NCBI RefSeq assembly: GCF_016775155.1
Contig: NZ_JAEUGD010000067.1
Location: 1-64,000, forward strand
Reading direction: 5' to 3'
From: Fulvivirga marina
GTDB taxonomy: Bacteria; Bacteroidota; Bacteroidia; Cytophagales; Cyclobacteriaceae
Length of the DNA stretch: 64,000 nt
Below, piece after piece: positions 46,201 to 56,800 of this stretch. A program made the translations under genes and the position numbers. Under the pieces are notes generated by a model. The model saw nothing but the letters and a program-made list of their open reading frames with translations. It made no database searches and had not been told where the DNA came from. The number at the start of each line of letters is the position of its first letter. Within the stretch, counting starts at the first letter, position 1.

Positions 46201-49200
46201 GGACAGGCTAATGACTGCCTTTTGTGTTAATACACGATCTAATTTTAGTGCCTCTGGTGTAACCAATGATACATTGGTCGGTTTTTTCAGGGATACCCTT
46301 TCAAATTTTTGAGCTACGGGTAAACCATGTGAAGCCGTATTCTCCTCTGCCGGAGGTGTTATATGTAGTTGTTTTGGTTTTGCTTTTACCAGCTTCGGTG
46401 TAGACTGTGGTACCTGCACGGGTTGTTGTACCGGGGCTGATTGTTTTTGCGTTGGCTGCTCAGTTGCACTTACAGCTTCTTCGTAATAGCTTACTCCACG
46501 CATCTGCACACATACGTTACCTTGCGCATCGCATAGATCAATATCAATTTTATCCTGACTGTCAGCCGAGTAGCACACCCAAGCGTACATTTCTTCCGTG
46601 CAGCTATTAAGCAGGCTAACAGCATCTATACTCCCTGTTTGCAAGGGCTGAGGTAACGGTTGACCCATATCAACCAACAAGGCTATTCCTGCTTGTAAAG
46701 CGCCCTCTACCATGGCTGGGTGCAATTGGTACGCTTCCCGGTTTTGCTCAACAGCTTCCGGTAGATTCAGGTGTGCCAGCAGTTGCCCGTTACCCTGCTC
46801 AATGGAGCTAATGGCCTGATATGATGCCCCATAGGATAAACCCATGCCATTAAAGGCGGAATAAAGGCTTGATGAGGTCATCTGACTATTCATCTGCCCT
46901 CTGAGCTGTGCTATATTAAGAGCAAACGGAGAAGGTTGCCGGGTAACTATTGCCTGTGCCTGACAATGTACAACCTCTCCTTCTTGCTCAATGCTATATA
47001 TTTCAAAATCTACTGTATCATTGGTTTGTGCAAACAATGCAATATTCACCTGCCAGTTTTCACTTACCACTGCAGGATCAGCCCAAACTGCATTGCGTAG
47101 TTCTAATATGTAAGGCTCTGTCTGCGCAGGCAATGAGCGTTCAATGGCAGCCCGGGCCATTTCCAGGCTGGCCGCTGCAGGAAATACTTTTTGCAGACCA
47201 CCTATATTTACCTGATAATCAGATGAAAAGAATTCATCTCCTCTAAAAGTAGAGCTGTAGCTCTGCTGTGTAAAGTCGGATGAATTGGCATGTAGCAAAG
47301 GGTGTAAAACTGCCGTGGATGTAGCTCCGGATACCATCGGTGTTTCTGAAATATCCACCCAATAACGCTCTCTGGCAAATGGATACGTTGGCAGACTGAT
47401 CGTTTTAGGTCTGGTCGCTCCATAAAGTTTTTGCCAATCCAGTTCCACCCCTTTAATCCAAAGATCGAGTAGTTTGGTTAACTTCTTATCTGCTACCCAG
47501 TTCGCTACGGTTTTTTGCATGTCTGCCTCAGTAGCAAACATCTGAACTGAGTCCTGGTTGCGTTTTACACGTCCCTGGTAAAAGTCTTCAATACTTTCCT
47601 TACCACTCAGGTAAGCCTGAAGTTTCTCCGCCAGTTGGTCCAGTGAGTTTACCACAAAGCCCAAACGCTCTTCCATAGCCTCACGACCTGCTTGTAAAGT
47701 ATATGCCATATCCGCTAGGTCTATAGGCCTGCTTTCCTGCTCTGACAGGTGAATAAACTCCAACAGGTCCTGAGCCTTTTGCTTCAACTGCTCGGCTGTT
47801 CTCGCAGATAATGGAATAATTACTTTGGTCCCATTCAGGGTATTTACCTTTTGGGTAACAGGGTACTCTTCTATAACGATGTGGGCATTTGAGCCTCCGG
47901 CACCAAAAGAGGATATGCCTGCTATTCGTGGCAATACCTTTCCATTGACCTGAGGTTTTTCCCAATCTGTTAAGGTCTGATTAACTATAAATGGAGTTTT
48001 CTCAAAATCAATATGCGGATTTAAACGCTTAGAATGCAGCGAAGGAACGATCTTCCTATGCTGTATCTGTAGCAATATTTTTGTAAGTCCGGCAATACCG
48101 GCTGCTGATTCGCAGTGCCCTATGTTGGACTTGGCTGAGCCTATGAGGCAATAGCCCGTATCTTCGTTGTTTTGATGAAAGGCTCTGGTCAAGGCCGCTA
48201 TCTCGATAGGGTCTCCAAGTTTAGTGCCTGTACCATGGGCCTCTATATAGCTGATATGACGAGGATCGGTATCTGCATCTTTTAATGCACGACTAATCGC
48301 ACTTGCCTGGGCCTTTGGGTTAGGTACGCTATAACCATTGGTTTTACCTCCGTGGTTCAGTGAGCTGCCTTTGATAATTCCATAGATGTGGTTTCCATCT
48401 CTTTTGGCTTCCGACAGTCGTTTCAGCACCACTGCTCCTACCCCTTCTCCCGGGATATATCCGTCACCACCTTCACCAAAACTCTGGCAGTGTCCATCGT
48501 TGGAAATAAACTGCCCTGCACTGAGCATCAGATATTTATTGGGATGAATACTTACATTGACCCCTCCGGCAATCGCCAGATTGGTACGTCCTTCTTTCAG
48601 GTCCTGACAGGCAATGTGAATTGCTGTCAGTGATGAAGAGCACATGGTGTCAATGGTCATGCTTGGCCCATGGAGGTTTAGGAAATAGGATACCCTGTTA
48701 GCCACACTGGCATAACTACCGGAAATACCCATACGATTACCTCGCATGCTTTCTTCAGCACCAAACAACTGATATTCGCTGTACATGACACCTACATAAA
48801 CGCCTACCTGACCGGCCATGTCATCATCATGAGATATCTGTAGGCTGGCCCGGGTGTATCCTGCATCCTCTACGGCCATCCAGGCATGCTGTAAAAACAA
48901 ACGTTCCTGAGGATCGATGGAAGCTGCTTCTCTGGGTGAGATATTGAAAAAACGAGGGTCAAACTCATCTACACCTTCAATAAACCCGCCCCATTTGCTG
49001 AAGTGATGCCCGGTTTGTGTGCGGTCATCACTGTAGTATTCGTGCCAATCCCACCTGTCTTTTGGCACCTCTGTGATACAGTCTTTACCCTCTCGCAAGT
49101 TGCGCCAGTAAGCTTCAATATTGGCAGCTTCGGGGTAACGACCGCTCAGACCTACGATTACAATAGGATCATCGTCATGAATCTGTCTGTTTGTATTTTT

Positions 49201-51024
49201 TGAAGCTACAGTTTTTCGTCTGCGGCTTAAACGTCTTTTGCTAATGTTTCTAACCGGTGTCTCCCGTTGTACTTCTACCAGGGGCTCCTGTTCTTTTTCA
49301 CCAGTAGCAAAAAGCTCGGATAACCTATCGGCATGATACTTAATAAAGTATTCGGTAAGTTCCTGAATGGTTTGATACTCGAAAAAGAGGGTTTTAGGTA
49401 AAGCATCAAAAGTCTTTTCCAGTTGAGCTGTCAGGCTCATCGCCAATATGGAGTCAATACCATATTTCTCCAGGGGTGCCTGCGGATCTAGCTTATCAGC
49501 CGCAATACCTAGCACAACGGCAAACTGCTTACATAAATATTCCTGAGTTTGTTCGGTAAGACTTTCAGTGTTCACTTTAGAAACGGGCTGCTCCATGCGT
49601 GATGGTGCAGAAGCTGTTTTTTCCTTTGTTTTCTGGTTTTCAAGAAGGGCTTTGCGCATTTGGACTACATCTCCTTCCATCACCATGGTCTGACTGTATC
49701 CCAGTTCCAGACCATAATGGAATGTAAATACTCCGCTGCTGGCAGGCATAGGGTGCATTCCAAAAGTTTTGCGTAGTGCTTCCTGATTTTCTCCAACCAT
49801 TTGCATACCTCCGTCCTGCCATAGTGGCCAGTTGATAGACAGGGTATGTCCACGCCGCTGCCCTGACTCTACCAGTTGATTGCGATAGGTAGCAAAATGA
49901 TCCATAAACCCATTCGCCACAGCATAATCGGACTGTCCCACATTGCCCATCATAGAGGTAATGGACGAAAACAGTACCAGAAAGTCGAGATCAATATCTT
50001 TGGTAGCTTCATCCAGGTTAAATGTACCAGATACTTTAGGTGCCAGTACTTTCTCAAACTCTTCGTTTGACTTTCTAAGAATAAAGTTATCGAAAGCTAC
50101 ACCTGCACTATGAATGATTCCATTGAGTTGTTTATGCTCTTTGATGATAGATGCAATGGTATTTTTAACCTGTGCTGCATCATCCATATCCATTTGCATA
50201 TACTCAACCGTATGATTTCCGACAGGCAGTGCATCTAAAATGGCTTTCTTTTCTGCTGTTAATTTAGAACGGCCTGTTAAGATGATCCTGGCCCGGGAAG
50301 TTTGCCTCAGAAGTTCTTTAGTAAATACTACTCCCAAGCCTCCCAGGCCACCTGTGATGAGGTATGCTCCCTGATCTTTAAAAGCAATTTTGGGTTGCAC
50401 CTGACCTGCTTTTATTTCTTTGAGCTGCATGACATACCTGGTGCCATGCTCATATTTTATTAAGGTATTTTGTTTCTCTGCCTGATTGGCCTGCAATTGA
50501 GAAACAAGTTCTTCTCCATTAACTTCTGGCTCCGTAATGATAACCTGATGGACCAACTGTGGGTTTTCAAGGCTGGCAGTTTTCAACAGTCCCAGAAGTC
50601 CTGCAAAAATAGCTTGTTCGCCATGATTTGCCACAACCAACTGGATCAACACTGGCCCGGCTGGCTTATTGCTCAATATTTTACGGACCAGTTCAAAGCA
50701 CGACAGTGCATAGCTGTTGAATCGCTCGGCTATGTTTTTGTGCTTGGCTGCAGGCAAAGCAAGAACCTGGAGATGTGGAAGTGCCTTTTTTAGCTGCTCG
50801 TCTTTAAGGTGAGGCAGTTCGCACAAAACCAGGTGATGTTGAGTATACTCAGGCTGGCCTTCAGACTGCCTGCTTACGGAAGCTTGCTCCCAGCTCGGCC
50901 TGGCCAATAGCCTGCCAGTACCTTTGCCCTGCTTCTGCTGTTTTATAGCCTTGATCTTCTCCAGTGCTTCTTTTTGCGTAAGTTTTCCACTAGAGAGGTC
51001 CTGATATATTTTTAGTAATTCCAT
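40360..51024 (-). CDS. PKS B: trans-AT polyketide synthase, dd-KR-ACP / KS-DH0-ECH3-ACP2 / KS-DH-dd
   Basis: 3554 residues. Approximate domains: docking 1-36; KR 217-409 (B-type Asp in the VAFD motif); ACP Ser525; KS 616-1055 (Cys795, TMCSSS); dead DH 1238-1508 (catalytic His to Tyr in SDYQV, Asp to Glu in HPAMVE); ECH-a 1622-1826; ECH-b 1850-2061; ECH-c 2077-2328; ACPs Ser2393 and Ser2505; KS 2602-3030 (Cys2773, TACSSS); DH 3217-3503 (RDHQV and HPSLMD intact); C-terminal docking 3525-3554. There is no AT. The N-terminal KR-ACP finishes the module started at the C terminus of PKS A, and the C-terminal KS-DH is finished by PKS C. The middle module is a beta-branching one, for which the PksG- and PksH-type enzymes near the left end of the window are the obvious partners. 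The gene starts 58 bp after PKS A. Confidence 0.95.
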   Translation of the reverse strand: MELLKIYQDLSSGKLTQKEALEKIKAIKQQKQGKGTGRLLARPSWEQASVSRQSEGQPEYTQHHLVLCELPHLKDEQLKKALPHLQVLALPAAKHKNIAERFNSYALSCFELVRKILSNKPAGPVLIQLVVANHGEQAIFAGLLGLLKTASLENPQLVHQVIITEPEVNGEELVSQLQANQAEKQNTLIKYEHGTRYVMQLKEIKAGQVQPKIAFKDQGAYLITGGLGGLGVVFTKELLRQTSRARIILTGRSKLTAEKKAILDALPVGNHTVEYMQMDMDDAAQVKNTIASIIKEHKQLNGIIHSAGVAFDNFILRKSNEEFEKVLAPKVSGTFNLDEATKDIDLDFLVLFSSITSMMGNVGQSDYAVANGFMDHFATYRNQLVESGQRRGHTLSINWPLWQDGGMQMVGENQEALRKTFGMHPMPASSGVFTFHYGLELGYSQTMVMEGDVVQMRKALLENQKTKEKTASAPSRMEQPVSKVNTESLTEQTQEYLCKQFAVVLGIAADKLDPQAPLEKYGIDSILAMSLTAQLEKTFDALPKTLFFEYQTIQELTEYFIKYHADRLSELFATGEKEQEPLVEVQRETPVRNISKRRLSRRRKTVASKNTNRQIHDDDPIVIVGLSGRYPEAANIEAYWRNLREGKDCITEVPKDRWDWHEYYSDDRTQTGHHFSKWGGFIEGVDEFDPRFFNISPREAASIDPQERLFLQHAWMAVEDAGYTRASLQISHDDDMAGQVGVYVGVMYSEYQLFGAEESMRGNRMGISGSYASVANRVSYFLNLHGPSMTIDTMCSSSLTAIHIACQDLKEGRTNLAIAGGVNVSIHPNKYLMLSAGQFISNDGHCQSFGEGGDGYIPGEGVGAVVLKRLSEAKRDGNHIYGIIKGSSLNHGGKTNGYSVPNPKAQASAISRALKDADTDPRHISYIEAHGTGTKLGDPIEIAALTRAFHQNNEDTGYCLIGSAKSNIGHCESAAGIAGLTKILLQIQHRKIVPSLHSKRLNPHIDFEKTPFIVNQTLTDWEKPQVNGKVLPRIAGISSFGAGGSNAHIVIEEYPVTQKVNTLNGTKVIIPLSARTAEQLKQKAQDLLEFIHLSEQESRPIDLADMAYTLQAGREAMEERLGFVVNSLDQLAEKLQAYLSGKESIEDFYQGRVKRNQDSVQMFATEADMQKTVANWVADKKLTKLLDLWIKGVELDWQKLYGATRPKTISLPTYPFARERYWVDISETPMVSGATSTAVLHPLLHANSSDFTQQSYSSTFRGDEFFSSDYQVNIGGLQKVFPAAASLEMARAAIERSLPAQTEPYILELRNAVWADPAVVSENWQVNIALFAQTNDTVDFEIYSIEQEGEVVHCQAQAIVTRQPSPFALNIAQLRGQMNSQMTSSSLYSAFNGMGLSYGASYQAISSIEQGNGQLLAHLNLPEAVEQNREAYQLHPAMVEGALQAGIALLVDMGQPLPQPLQTGSIDAVSLLNSCTEEMYAWVCYSADSQDKIDIDLCDAQGNVCVQMRGVSYYEEAVSATEQPTQKQSAPVQQPVQVPQSTPKLVKAKPKQLHITPPAEENTASHGLPVAQKFERVSLKKPTNVSLVTPEALKLDRVLTQKAVISLSSTSAAMAKTVPSTNGASYVTLFDNGNGIYAIKINAKDNILSKEVAAQLVHALNYVKQLESVKVLTLSGSSSTFLKGGREEFNVAIEENLYQTLASFPHPVIAIMQGDATGTGFLVGALSDFMVGSEESVYTYKAEGLLPTVSEERVLTERFGEAFAKDMLYQSATRIGKELKANGWSFPIVPSTEVEAYAERLAEDLASKSALSLSLLKQHLGRHILAEAEKLKAEEGLKAESKPAASHQITSDSKLLKVETGAEQVLTLRIAKSKKKDKLKDIVSGLSGVFGQVEKGKHYKAVILTSDDAEFISGSGDSEGVLELQDILNVSPVPVIAATAGATDAGWLISQSCDACIYQEAGTYSAANLLQDTKLARVATMILGERLSHHVCKEILLTGKSFTGADLQQAGGIVVSKDVQSEAQQQAQQWTQLPWEAVNSWKKERAAAISAAQKQLPEWVEVEEKTSGTLPKKATAIKLKSSVIKATIHPEGIVEVRMEDREAKNMFSPAFIEGMVEVFDHIAQAPEYKVVVFSGYDSYFASGGTKESLLAIQEGKAKFTDTKIFQLALNCKLPVIAAMQGHGIGAGWSMGMFADFTLFSEESHYVSPYMNYGFTPGAGATMIFPDKTGYDLARETLMTAVEYSGSELKGKGLSLPVLSRKQILSTAFDLAKEIAKNTRSSLIAFKNQLTKHLYDLLDETLSSELDMHEKTFVGQTDTLNQIESNFYSASGEVQPQVLPVEQTPVPTPQSTSYSADALPEIINSLKKLLAKELHMQVDEIDEDSQFVDLGLDSIIGVTFIRKISDKYNIPLQATIVYSYSTIAKLAGHVKEEAEKLGTLVSEPVAPAVVEAPAETPVSTSTNTAADADVLPDIISGLKKLLAKELHMQEDEIDEDSQFVDLGLDSIIGVTFIRRISDKYNIPLQATIVYSYSTIAKLSEHVKEEGERLGTIVSKPVTPAPAPVETPAVQVARKVITKLAGKKLESWRNGVALRTTSTAKRSNQSQTIAVVGMAGQFPEAKNVEEFWQNIAEGKNCISEIPQERWDVNKYYQKGDPVPGKTSSKWMGQLAEYDLFDPLFFTISPIEAESMDPQQRLFMQACWHAIESAGYNPHALSGSKCGVYVGCAYGDYQNLSREQQLSAQGFTGGSTSILAARISYFLNLQGPCVSMDTACSSSLVAIANACDSLVAGSIDSALAGGVYVMGGPDMHIKTSQSGMLSPDGRCYTFDQRANGFVPGEGVGVVMLKRLEDAERDNDNILGTIKGWGLNQDGKTNGITAPNTESQIFLEQQVYDQFQIDPNDIQLIEAHGTGTKLGDPIEVDGLRRSFKKYTEEKEYCALGSVKSNIGHCLTAAGVAGFIKVLQAMKHQQLPPTINFEKLNEHINLDGSPFYVNTQLKDWKVKETKQRLAAISSFGFSGTNAHLVLGEYIPQPSAMKKPVQVITQNDEHMIPLSAKSEEQLKQRASDLLKLIERERESIDLIELAYTLQVGREAMEDRLGFMVNSVDQLAKKLQAYIDGDEDIAGVYQGQVNRNKEGLRIISNDADMREAIIKNWISQKKLSKLLDLWVKGLNLDWSKLYGENKPKRMSLPVYPFAKERYWIEVSDEANMIANGKATSVLHPLLHVNTSDFSRQSYSATFNGEEFFLRDHQVFKQKVLPGVAYLEMIREAIGRSMPDPTESAVLELHNIAWIQPFMVNQRKQINAALYLDDSDPEEGELIHYEISSDHDGEEATHFQGQAIFSSRSEAEKLDIAQLRAQMKAGKLERSNIYAAFTQMELYYGPAHQGIEAIYRGEGQVLADLVLPAVVENEHEDYVLHPSLMDSALQASIGLFQGLDQVPSQPMLPFALESLSIISACTKKMVAWVRYSPDSDPDGRVTKLDIDLCDEAGTVCVQIKGFAFRVMESSSKPIHTTKNGSVNQNNDSTAEFDDAYYQKLIQSVMNKELSDEEAMELI
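43395..49175 (-). other. module 4: beta-branching module KS-DH0-ECH-ECH-ECH-ACP-ACP (PKS B)
   Basis: KS 47860-49175 (Cys at 48640-48642), dead DH 46500-47310, ECH-a 45545-46160, ECH-b 44840-45475, ECH-c 44040-44795, ACPs with Ser at 43846-43848 and 43510-43512. ECH-c resembles PksI-type ECH2 decarboxylases, with FASGGT, an EGKAKF lysine and MHEKTF near its end. ECH-a and ECH-b lack the lysine segment and the MHEKTF histidine. There is no KR, so the beta-keto group can be attacked by the PksG-type enzyme. Confidence 0.88.
49340..51024 (-). other. module 3, second half: docking-KR-ACP (PKS B N terminus)
   Basis: Docking residues 1-36, KR 49800-50375 with the B-type Asp, ACP Ser at 49450-49452 (YGIDSIL). 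It joins the KS-DH at the end of PKS A. Confidence 0.85.
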
Positions 51025-51082
51025 GTTATTTGGTAGTGAGATTTGAGATGAACTTGTCTACTGCTTTTGCCGGTTGCTTATT

Positions 51083-53885
51083 TTAATCAAGCTCCGCGGC
51101 TTCCTCTACTGAGATCTCATTATTCAAAACTTTCTCAATTATATTGTTATAAAAACCGTCGTCGTAAGACTGATCACTAATTGCTTTTTGTGCTGCCTGC
51201 TCAATTTTCCCATCTAGTGCCCGCGATGAAAAGCCATGCATTTGTACACACACATTTCCTTCATGATCGCAAAGGTCTATATCCAGCTTGATGAGTTTAT
51301 CTCCTGGCTGGCTTCCCTGAGCGTAGCGTGCCCATACATACATGTCTTCGGTGCAGGCTGCAATTACCCTTACAGATTCCAAAGCAAAAGGAAGCAACGG
51401 TCGAGACGGCAGATCATCCAGATCAACCATTAAACCGATACATGCCTGAAGTGCACAATCCATCATAGCAGGATGCAGAACAAAGTCATGCTGATTATCC
51501 TGCTCGGCCATGTTAAGGTGTGCCAGCAGTTGGTCTTCTCCCATATACACGGCAGTCACACACTGGTGGGCCGGGCCGTAGTTCATTCCTATTTTCCTGA
51601 AAGAATCATAAACTGTATCGGGCTCTATGGTACCTTCTTGCATTTGCGCCCTTAGCTGGTCGATATCCAGCCTTGCGGGTACTTCATACCTTCCGAATAT
51701 GGCTTGTCCCTGACAATGTATCGTTTCTCCATCCAGGTCGTCCGTATCATTGCCCAAGCTATATATTTCGAAATCTACTTTTTCAAAAGTACCATCCTCA
51801 TCATTCTCAAACAGAGCTATGGTTACCTGCTTTTGCTCTCCAACAACCACTGGTTTCAGCCAAACGGTGTTTTGAAGTTCCAGAATAAATGGTTCGTCGT
51901 GAACTGGTAGAGCCATATTTGCGGCAACCTGAGCCATTTCCAGATAAGCCACAGCCGGAAGCACTTTGTTTTCGTTCACTCTATGATCCGTCAGGAAGAA
52001 CTCTTCTCCACTGAAGGTGGTAGTATAGCTTTGCTGGTTAAGATCAGAGGTATTCTGATGCAATAGCGGATGGATCACTGCACCGACAAGTCCTGCAGGC
52101 TTCGCCTGTACACTGCCTTTGGTAGCATGGTACCAATAACGCTCCTTGGCAAACGGATATGATGGCAAATGGACTTTATGAGGTTTAACCCCTTCATAGA
52201 GCTTGAGCCAATCCAGATCAAGTCCTTTAACCCAAAGGTCCGTGAGACTCGACAGTTTGTTTCTGGCTATCCATTTATCGATAATTTCCTGTAGGTCAAG
52301 GTCTCCGCTAAACAGAGACTGAATGTCTTTATTGCGTTTGGCCTGCCCTACCCAAGTGTTTTCAATATTGCGTTCTCCGTTTACAAAGGCCTGCAATTTA
52401 TCAGCAAGCTCTTCAACCGAACTCACTATAAATGCCAGACGCTCTTCCATAGCTTCTCTACCGGTCTGTAAAGTATAGGCCATGTCTACCATGTCAATGG
52501 CTTCTGCCATACCTCCCTGACTCACCTTCACAAAATTCAATAGTTCATTAGCTCTTTGCTGTAGTTGCTCTGGTGTTTTGGCTGAAAGTGGCACAATTAC
52601 AGGCTCGCCAGTCTTTGAAGTTGGCTTGCTCTCTGGCTGAATAAACTCTTTCACTACCAGATGTGCATTAGTACCACTATGCCCGAAGGAGTTAATGGCT
52701 GCCATACGCGGCGCATCCTTTAATGGCTCCCACTCCTGTACTTCTGTATTGATGTAAAAAGGAGATCCGTCAAATTCAATCAAAGGGTTCATGGTCTTGA
52801 AGTTTAACAACTTCGGTATCTTATTATGTTGCATGGATAGCAACACTTTGATCAGTCCTATAACCCCTGCTGCCGCTGCGGCATGGCCAATATATGATTT
52901 GGCACTACCTACAGCACAATACTCTTTGCTTTCCGTAAAGTTTCGGAAGGCTCTTACTAAGGCGTTGGTTTCTACTGGATCACCCAGTTTCGTGCCCGTT
53001 CCGTGCGCTTCTACGTAGCTGATCTTTTCGGGGTCAATGTTGAATTTATTATAAACATCAACGATCAGTTTTTCCTGCGCCTCTCCATTAGGGGCTGTTA
53101 TTCCATTACTGGCTCCATCCTGATTGATGCCTGAGCCGGAAATCAATCCGTAGATCTTATCTCCTGCTTCTATGGCGTCGTCAAGGCGTTTCAGCACTAC
53201 GATACCTACACCTTCCGACATGATGGTGCCATCAGCGGACTGATCAAAGGTAAAGCAACGGCCACTTGGTGAGAGCATTTCTATTTCATCCAGACGGATC
53301 AGCATGTTCTGCTCCAGACAGGCGTTAACCCCTCCGGCTAGTGCCATATCTGTTTCTCTGTTTCTGAGGCTTTCACAAGCCAGGTGCAAGGCTACCGCTG
53401 AAGAAGAACAGCCTGTGTTCACTACGAATGATGGTCCGTTTAAATTCAGGATGTATGACAAGCGAGAGGCTATGATAGCATCAGAATAACCGGTGAAGGT
53501 ATCACCGCTATATCCTGTGGGCTCTGCTCCAATGTAAATACCTGTCTGAGAACCTGAAAGCGCCCTGGGGTTATACCCGGCATTTTCGAGTGCATTCCAG
53601 CTTTCCTGTAATACCAGACGCTGGTGTGGATTCATAGACTCTGCCTCTTTTGGTGAAATGTTAAAGAACAATGGATCGAAGCAATCCCTGTCCTCTACAA
53701 TTCCAGCCCATTTGCAACGGGTCTTTCCAGCTTGCTTTTTAGAGCTGAAGAAATTTTTCTGATCTAAATAGCGCTCCGGAAGTTCATCGACTCCATCTAT
53801 TCCCTCTACAAGGTTATGCCAGAACTCTTCAATGTTTTCGGCTTTCGGAAACATTCCCGATATTCCGACCACAGCAATCTCTGAT
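51083..53885 (-). other. module 3, first half: KS-DH-docking (PKS A C terminus)
   Basis: KS 52640-53885 (Cys at 53408-53410, NTGCSSS), DH 51220-52078 with DHRV and HPAMMD intact, then a short helical docking segment at 51083-51170. The reductive half of the module is on PKS B. The module should give an alpha,beta-olefin. Confidence 0.85.
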
Positions 53886-56800
53886 GTATTAACCTCTGTT
53901 TTAGCTGAGACTAATCTGGAAGATGGTTTATTTCTGAAGGTAAACCTGCTTTGAGGCAAAATACTCGCCCTGCTGGCAGTCCTTTCTTCATATACCTGAG
54001 TGACTACTTCCTCTTCCTCCATCACAGTCGCTTCAGCCTGAACTTCTATGTCAGGCTCAATCTGCGACTGATAGGAGTTCATCACGTGTTTGCTCAAACG
54101 ATTTACTGTAGAATGTTCAAAAATAATAGCAGTATTGAGCGAGATCGAAAGTACCTCATTGATCTGGTTAATAAAACTTACCCCCAGAATAGAGTCGATA
54201 CCGTAATCTGAAAATGCCATATCCGAATCGATTTCATTACTAGAAATCTTTAAAGTTTCTGACAGGCAGTTTAATATTTTGGTACTGATGTAATCCTGTA
54301 TGTTTAGTGAAGGTTTTGCTGCAGGCTGCGGCTTTTTCATTTGAACCACCTTCTGCTTCTGCACGGGTATCTGTACCGGCTTGCTTTTAACTGTTGCCGG
54401 AGTTTTTGGTGCAATTTTCTCATCCTTTTTCACTGAAATTTTACGTCTGATGGCCCCATTACTTTGTGCCAATATAATTTGTTGCCCTAGCATATGTGCC
54501 TCCTTCGCAGGGAATAGCACGGCAGGGAATCCTTCTTCCTCCAAAACGTGTTGCCAACCGGCCGGATATAGTCCCGGACTACCTGGCATTCGAAGTTCTG
54601 CATCGGTGAATAGCCACCAGCCATCCAATAAGCCAAACGTCAGGTGATTAAACAGTGCCGGGGTACTTAATTCATTAATCAGTATGTAACCCTCCTGATG
54701 GAGAACGGCCTTAGCATTCCTTAAAGTACGTCGTATATCCTTGGTAGCATGTAATACATTAGTAGCAATTACAAGGTCATAGGTTCCTACTTCAATACCC
54801 TGATCATCAATGGGCTGCTCAATATCCAGTCGCTGACACTCTATGTAAGGGTTATCAGGCAGGTAGTTTTTCTCCGCATGGAAGAAGAACGCTTTTGACA
54901 GGTCGGTGTAGCAGTACTTTTCAATAGATTCTTTATAAGGTTGCAATCTGTCAAAAATAACAGCAGATGTGCCTCCTGTACCTGCACCTATCTCCAACAT
55001 CCTCAATCGGGCATTTGGATCTGCCTGCAACTTCTGTTGAACATAAGCCACAACAGCGTTGGCAACAATCTCATTGAAAGTATCAGACATCAGGTTGTTT
55101 TTGTAAACCCCTTCAACTTTCTCCATAGATGAATTAGGGAATATCACATCTGTTGCCAGAGTTTTTCCCTGTAGTATTTCAGGCAGTCGCTCCAGACAAT
55201 CATTGACCAAACCTACCCACGCTTTACGATCCGGGTTTTGCAGGTACTTCTCTTTTTCTACCTGCCACTTCTTCCAGGTGGCTTCTGCATCTACCTTCTT
55301 CCACTTGGTAATGGTATCCCCTTTCCATTGAATGTATTTGTTTTGATTAAGCCTGTTGAGGCAAGCTTCCCACCAAGGGATGTATTTATCTAAAACTCCG
55401 CATTGCTCACGAAGGTCTGACATGGTATTTGGTTTTTCCAAACCTGCAGATTTTACGAGTTGATCCATCTGGCAGAACAACAACTGTACGAGCCAGTCTT
55501 CCAGATCACTCTTCTCTTCAGCGAGCTTTAGTTTTTTGATTTTTTCATAAGGGATCTCAATCTCACTTTCATCGAGAGATGTCGAAGGTAAAGCTGATGT
55601 CCCGGTCAGAGAGATCATATCTTCAGGGTTACAGTTCATAAGGGTTTCAATGTGCTGCGATGCTTTCATACACAGTACTTGATGAACTCTGCCTTGATGA
55701 AGCTCTCCGACAAACTGCTCAAAACATTTAAAACCTTCGAGGTCTTCAAGAGCATCAAAATTGCCTGTAGTTACTCCGTCTTTATTCGCAGTTATGGTTT
55801 CAGTCGTAGACTTCCAGAATCCCCAGTTGATAATACCAACAGGAAAATCTGCCTGCTTGCGAATGGCATGAACAAAACTATCGGCATAAGTAATACCACA
55901 AGCATAAGCTGAAAGTTTCGATGCCCCTGAAAAGGAATAAGCCTGTCCCGATGAAAAATAGCACATAAAATCGAGAGACTCATCTTTCAGGGCATCATAG
56001 AACACCCAGCTTCCCTGCGCCTTAAGGTCAAAAATTGATCTGAATTCCGACTCTGTGGTTTGGTCTAATGAGTTTTCAAAACGAAAGACCATTCCAGCAA
56101 ACATGGCACCGTGAATAGCCGGGTGTTTTTGTTTTATAGATACTATTGCCTGTTTCATGGAGTTAGGGTCGGTAGCATCTGCCTGTATATAAAGCAGGTT
56201 TTCTGCAGATTTTTCAAACTGCTGCATAGCGGCCTGTACACGTTCAGAAGTCTCTTCACTTCTTCCCAACCATACTACTGTGGCTCCATATTGTTCTATC
56301 AGGTTCCGTGTCATAATCTTACCAACAGTTCCTGTTCCACCTACTATGAGGTAAACTCCATGATGACGGATAGCCGAGTGACTGTTGGTATCCCAGTTGA
56401 GCTTATACAAGAGCTGTCTATAGCGCTTGCCTGAGCGAAGTTTGAATACTTCACCTCTGTCAGCCGGTGGCTCATGGAGTATCATACCCAACGTATTCCT
56501 ACGACTCTCCGGCGTTTTCAAATCTTCCGAAGACAAGTCCAGATTCCTTACCCTGAACTGGTAGCTGCTCTGAGCCAGTGAATAGGCCAAACCAGTTATA
56601 CCTGCTCCATTGAAATTATTAGGTTCTTCATAGATCGAGTAGGTATCCTGTGTAAGGATATAAGATTCTACTTTATCATTGATCTTATTACTTTGTTTCA
56701 GGAATTTAATCAGACGTAAAAGTTGAATCTCATTGCTTTCCTGACCATCTATCATATTCTTTAATTGGATAGATCCTGCTTTTGGCTCTGCCATGGAAAT

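Larger units (their letters stand above)
41935..51024 (-). repeat. duplicated synthase block, copy 1 (PKS B)
   Basis: The order docking-KR-ACP-KS-DH0-ECH-ECH-ECH-ACP-ACP-KS spans about 9.09 kb here and about 9.07 kb in PKS C. Residue positions of matching domains differ by fewer than about 30. Many motifs are the same in both, including EALEKIKAIKQQ near the N terminus and GTKESLLAIQEGKAKFTD in ECH-c. Confidence 0.9.
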
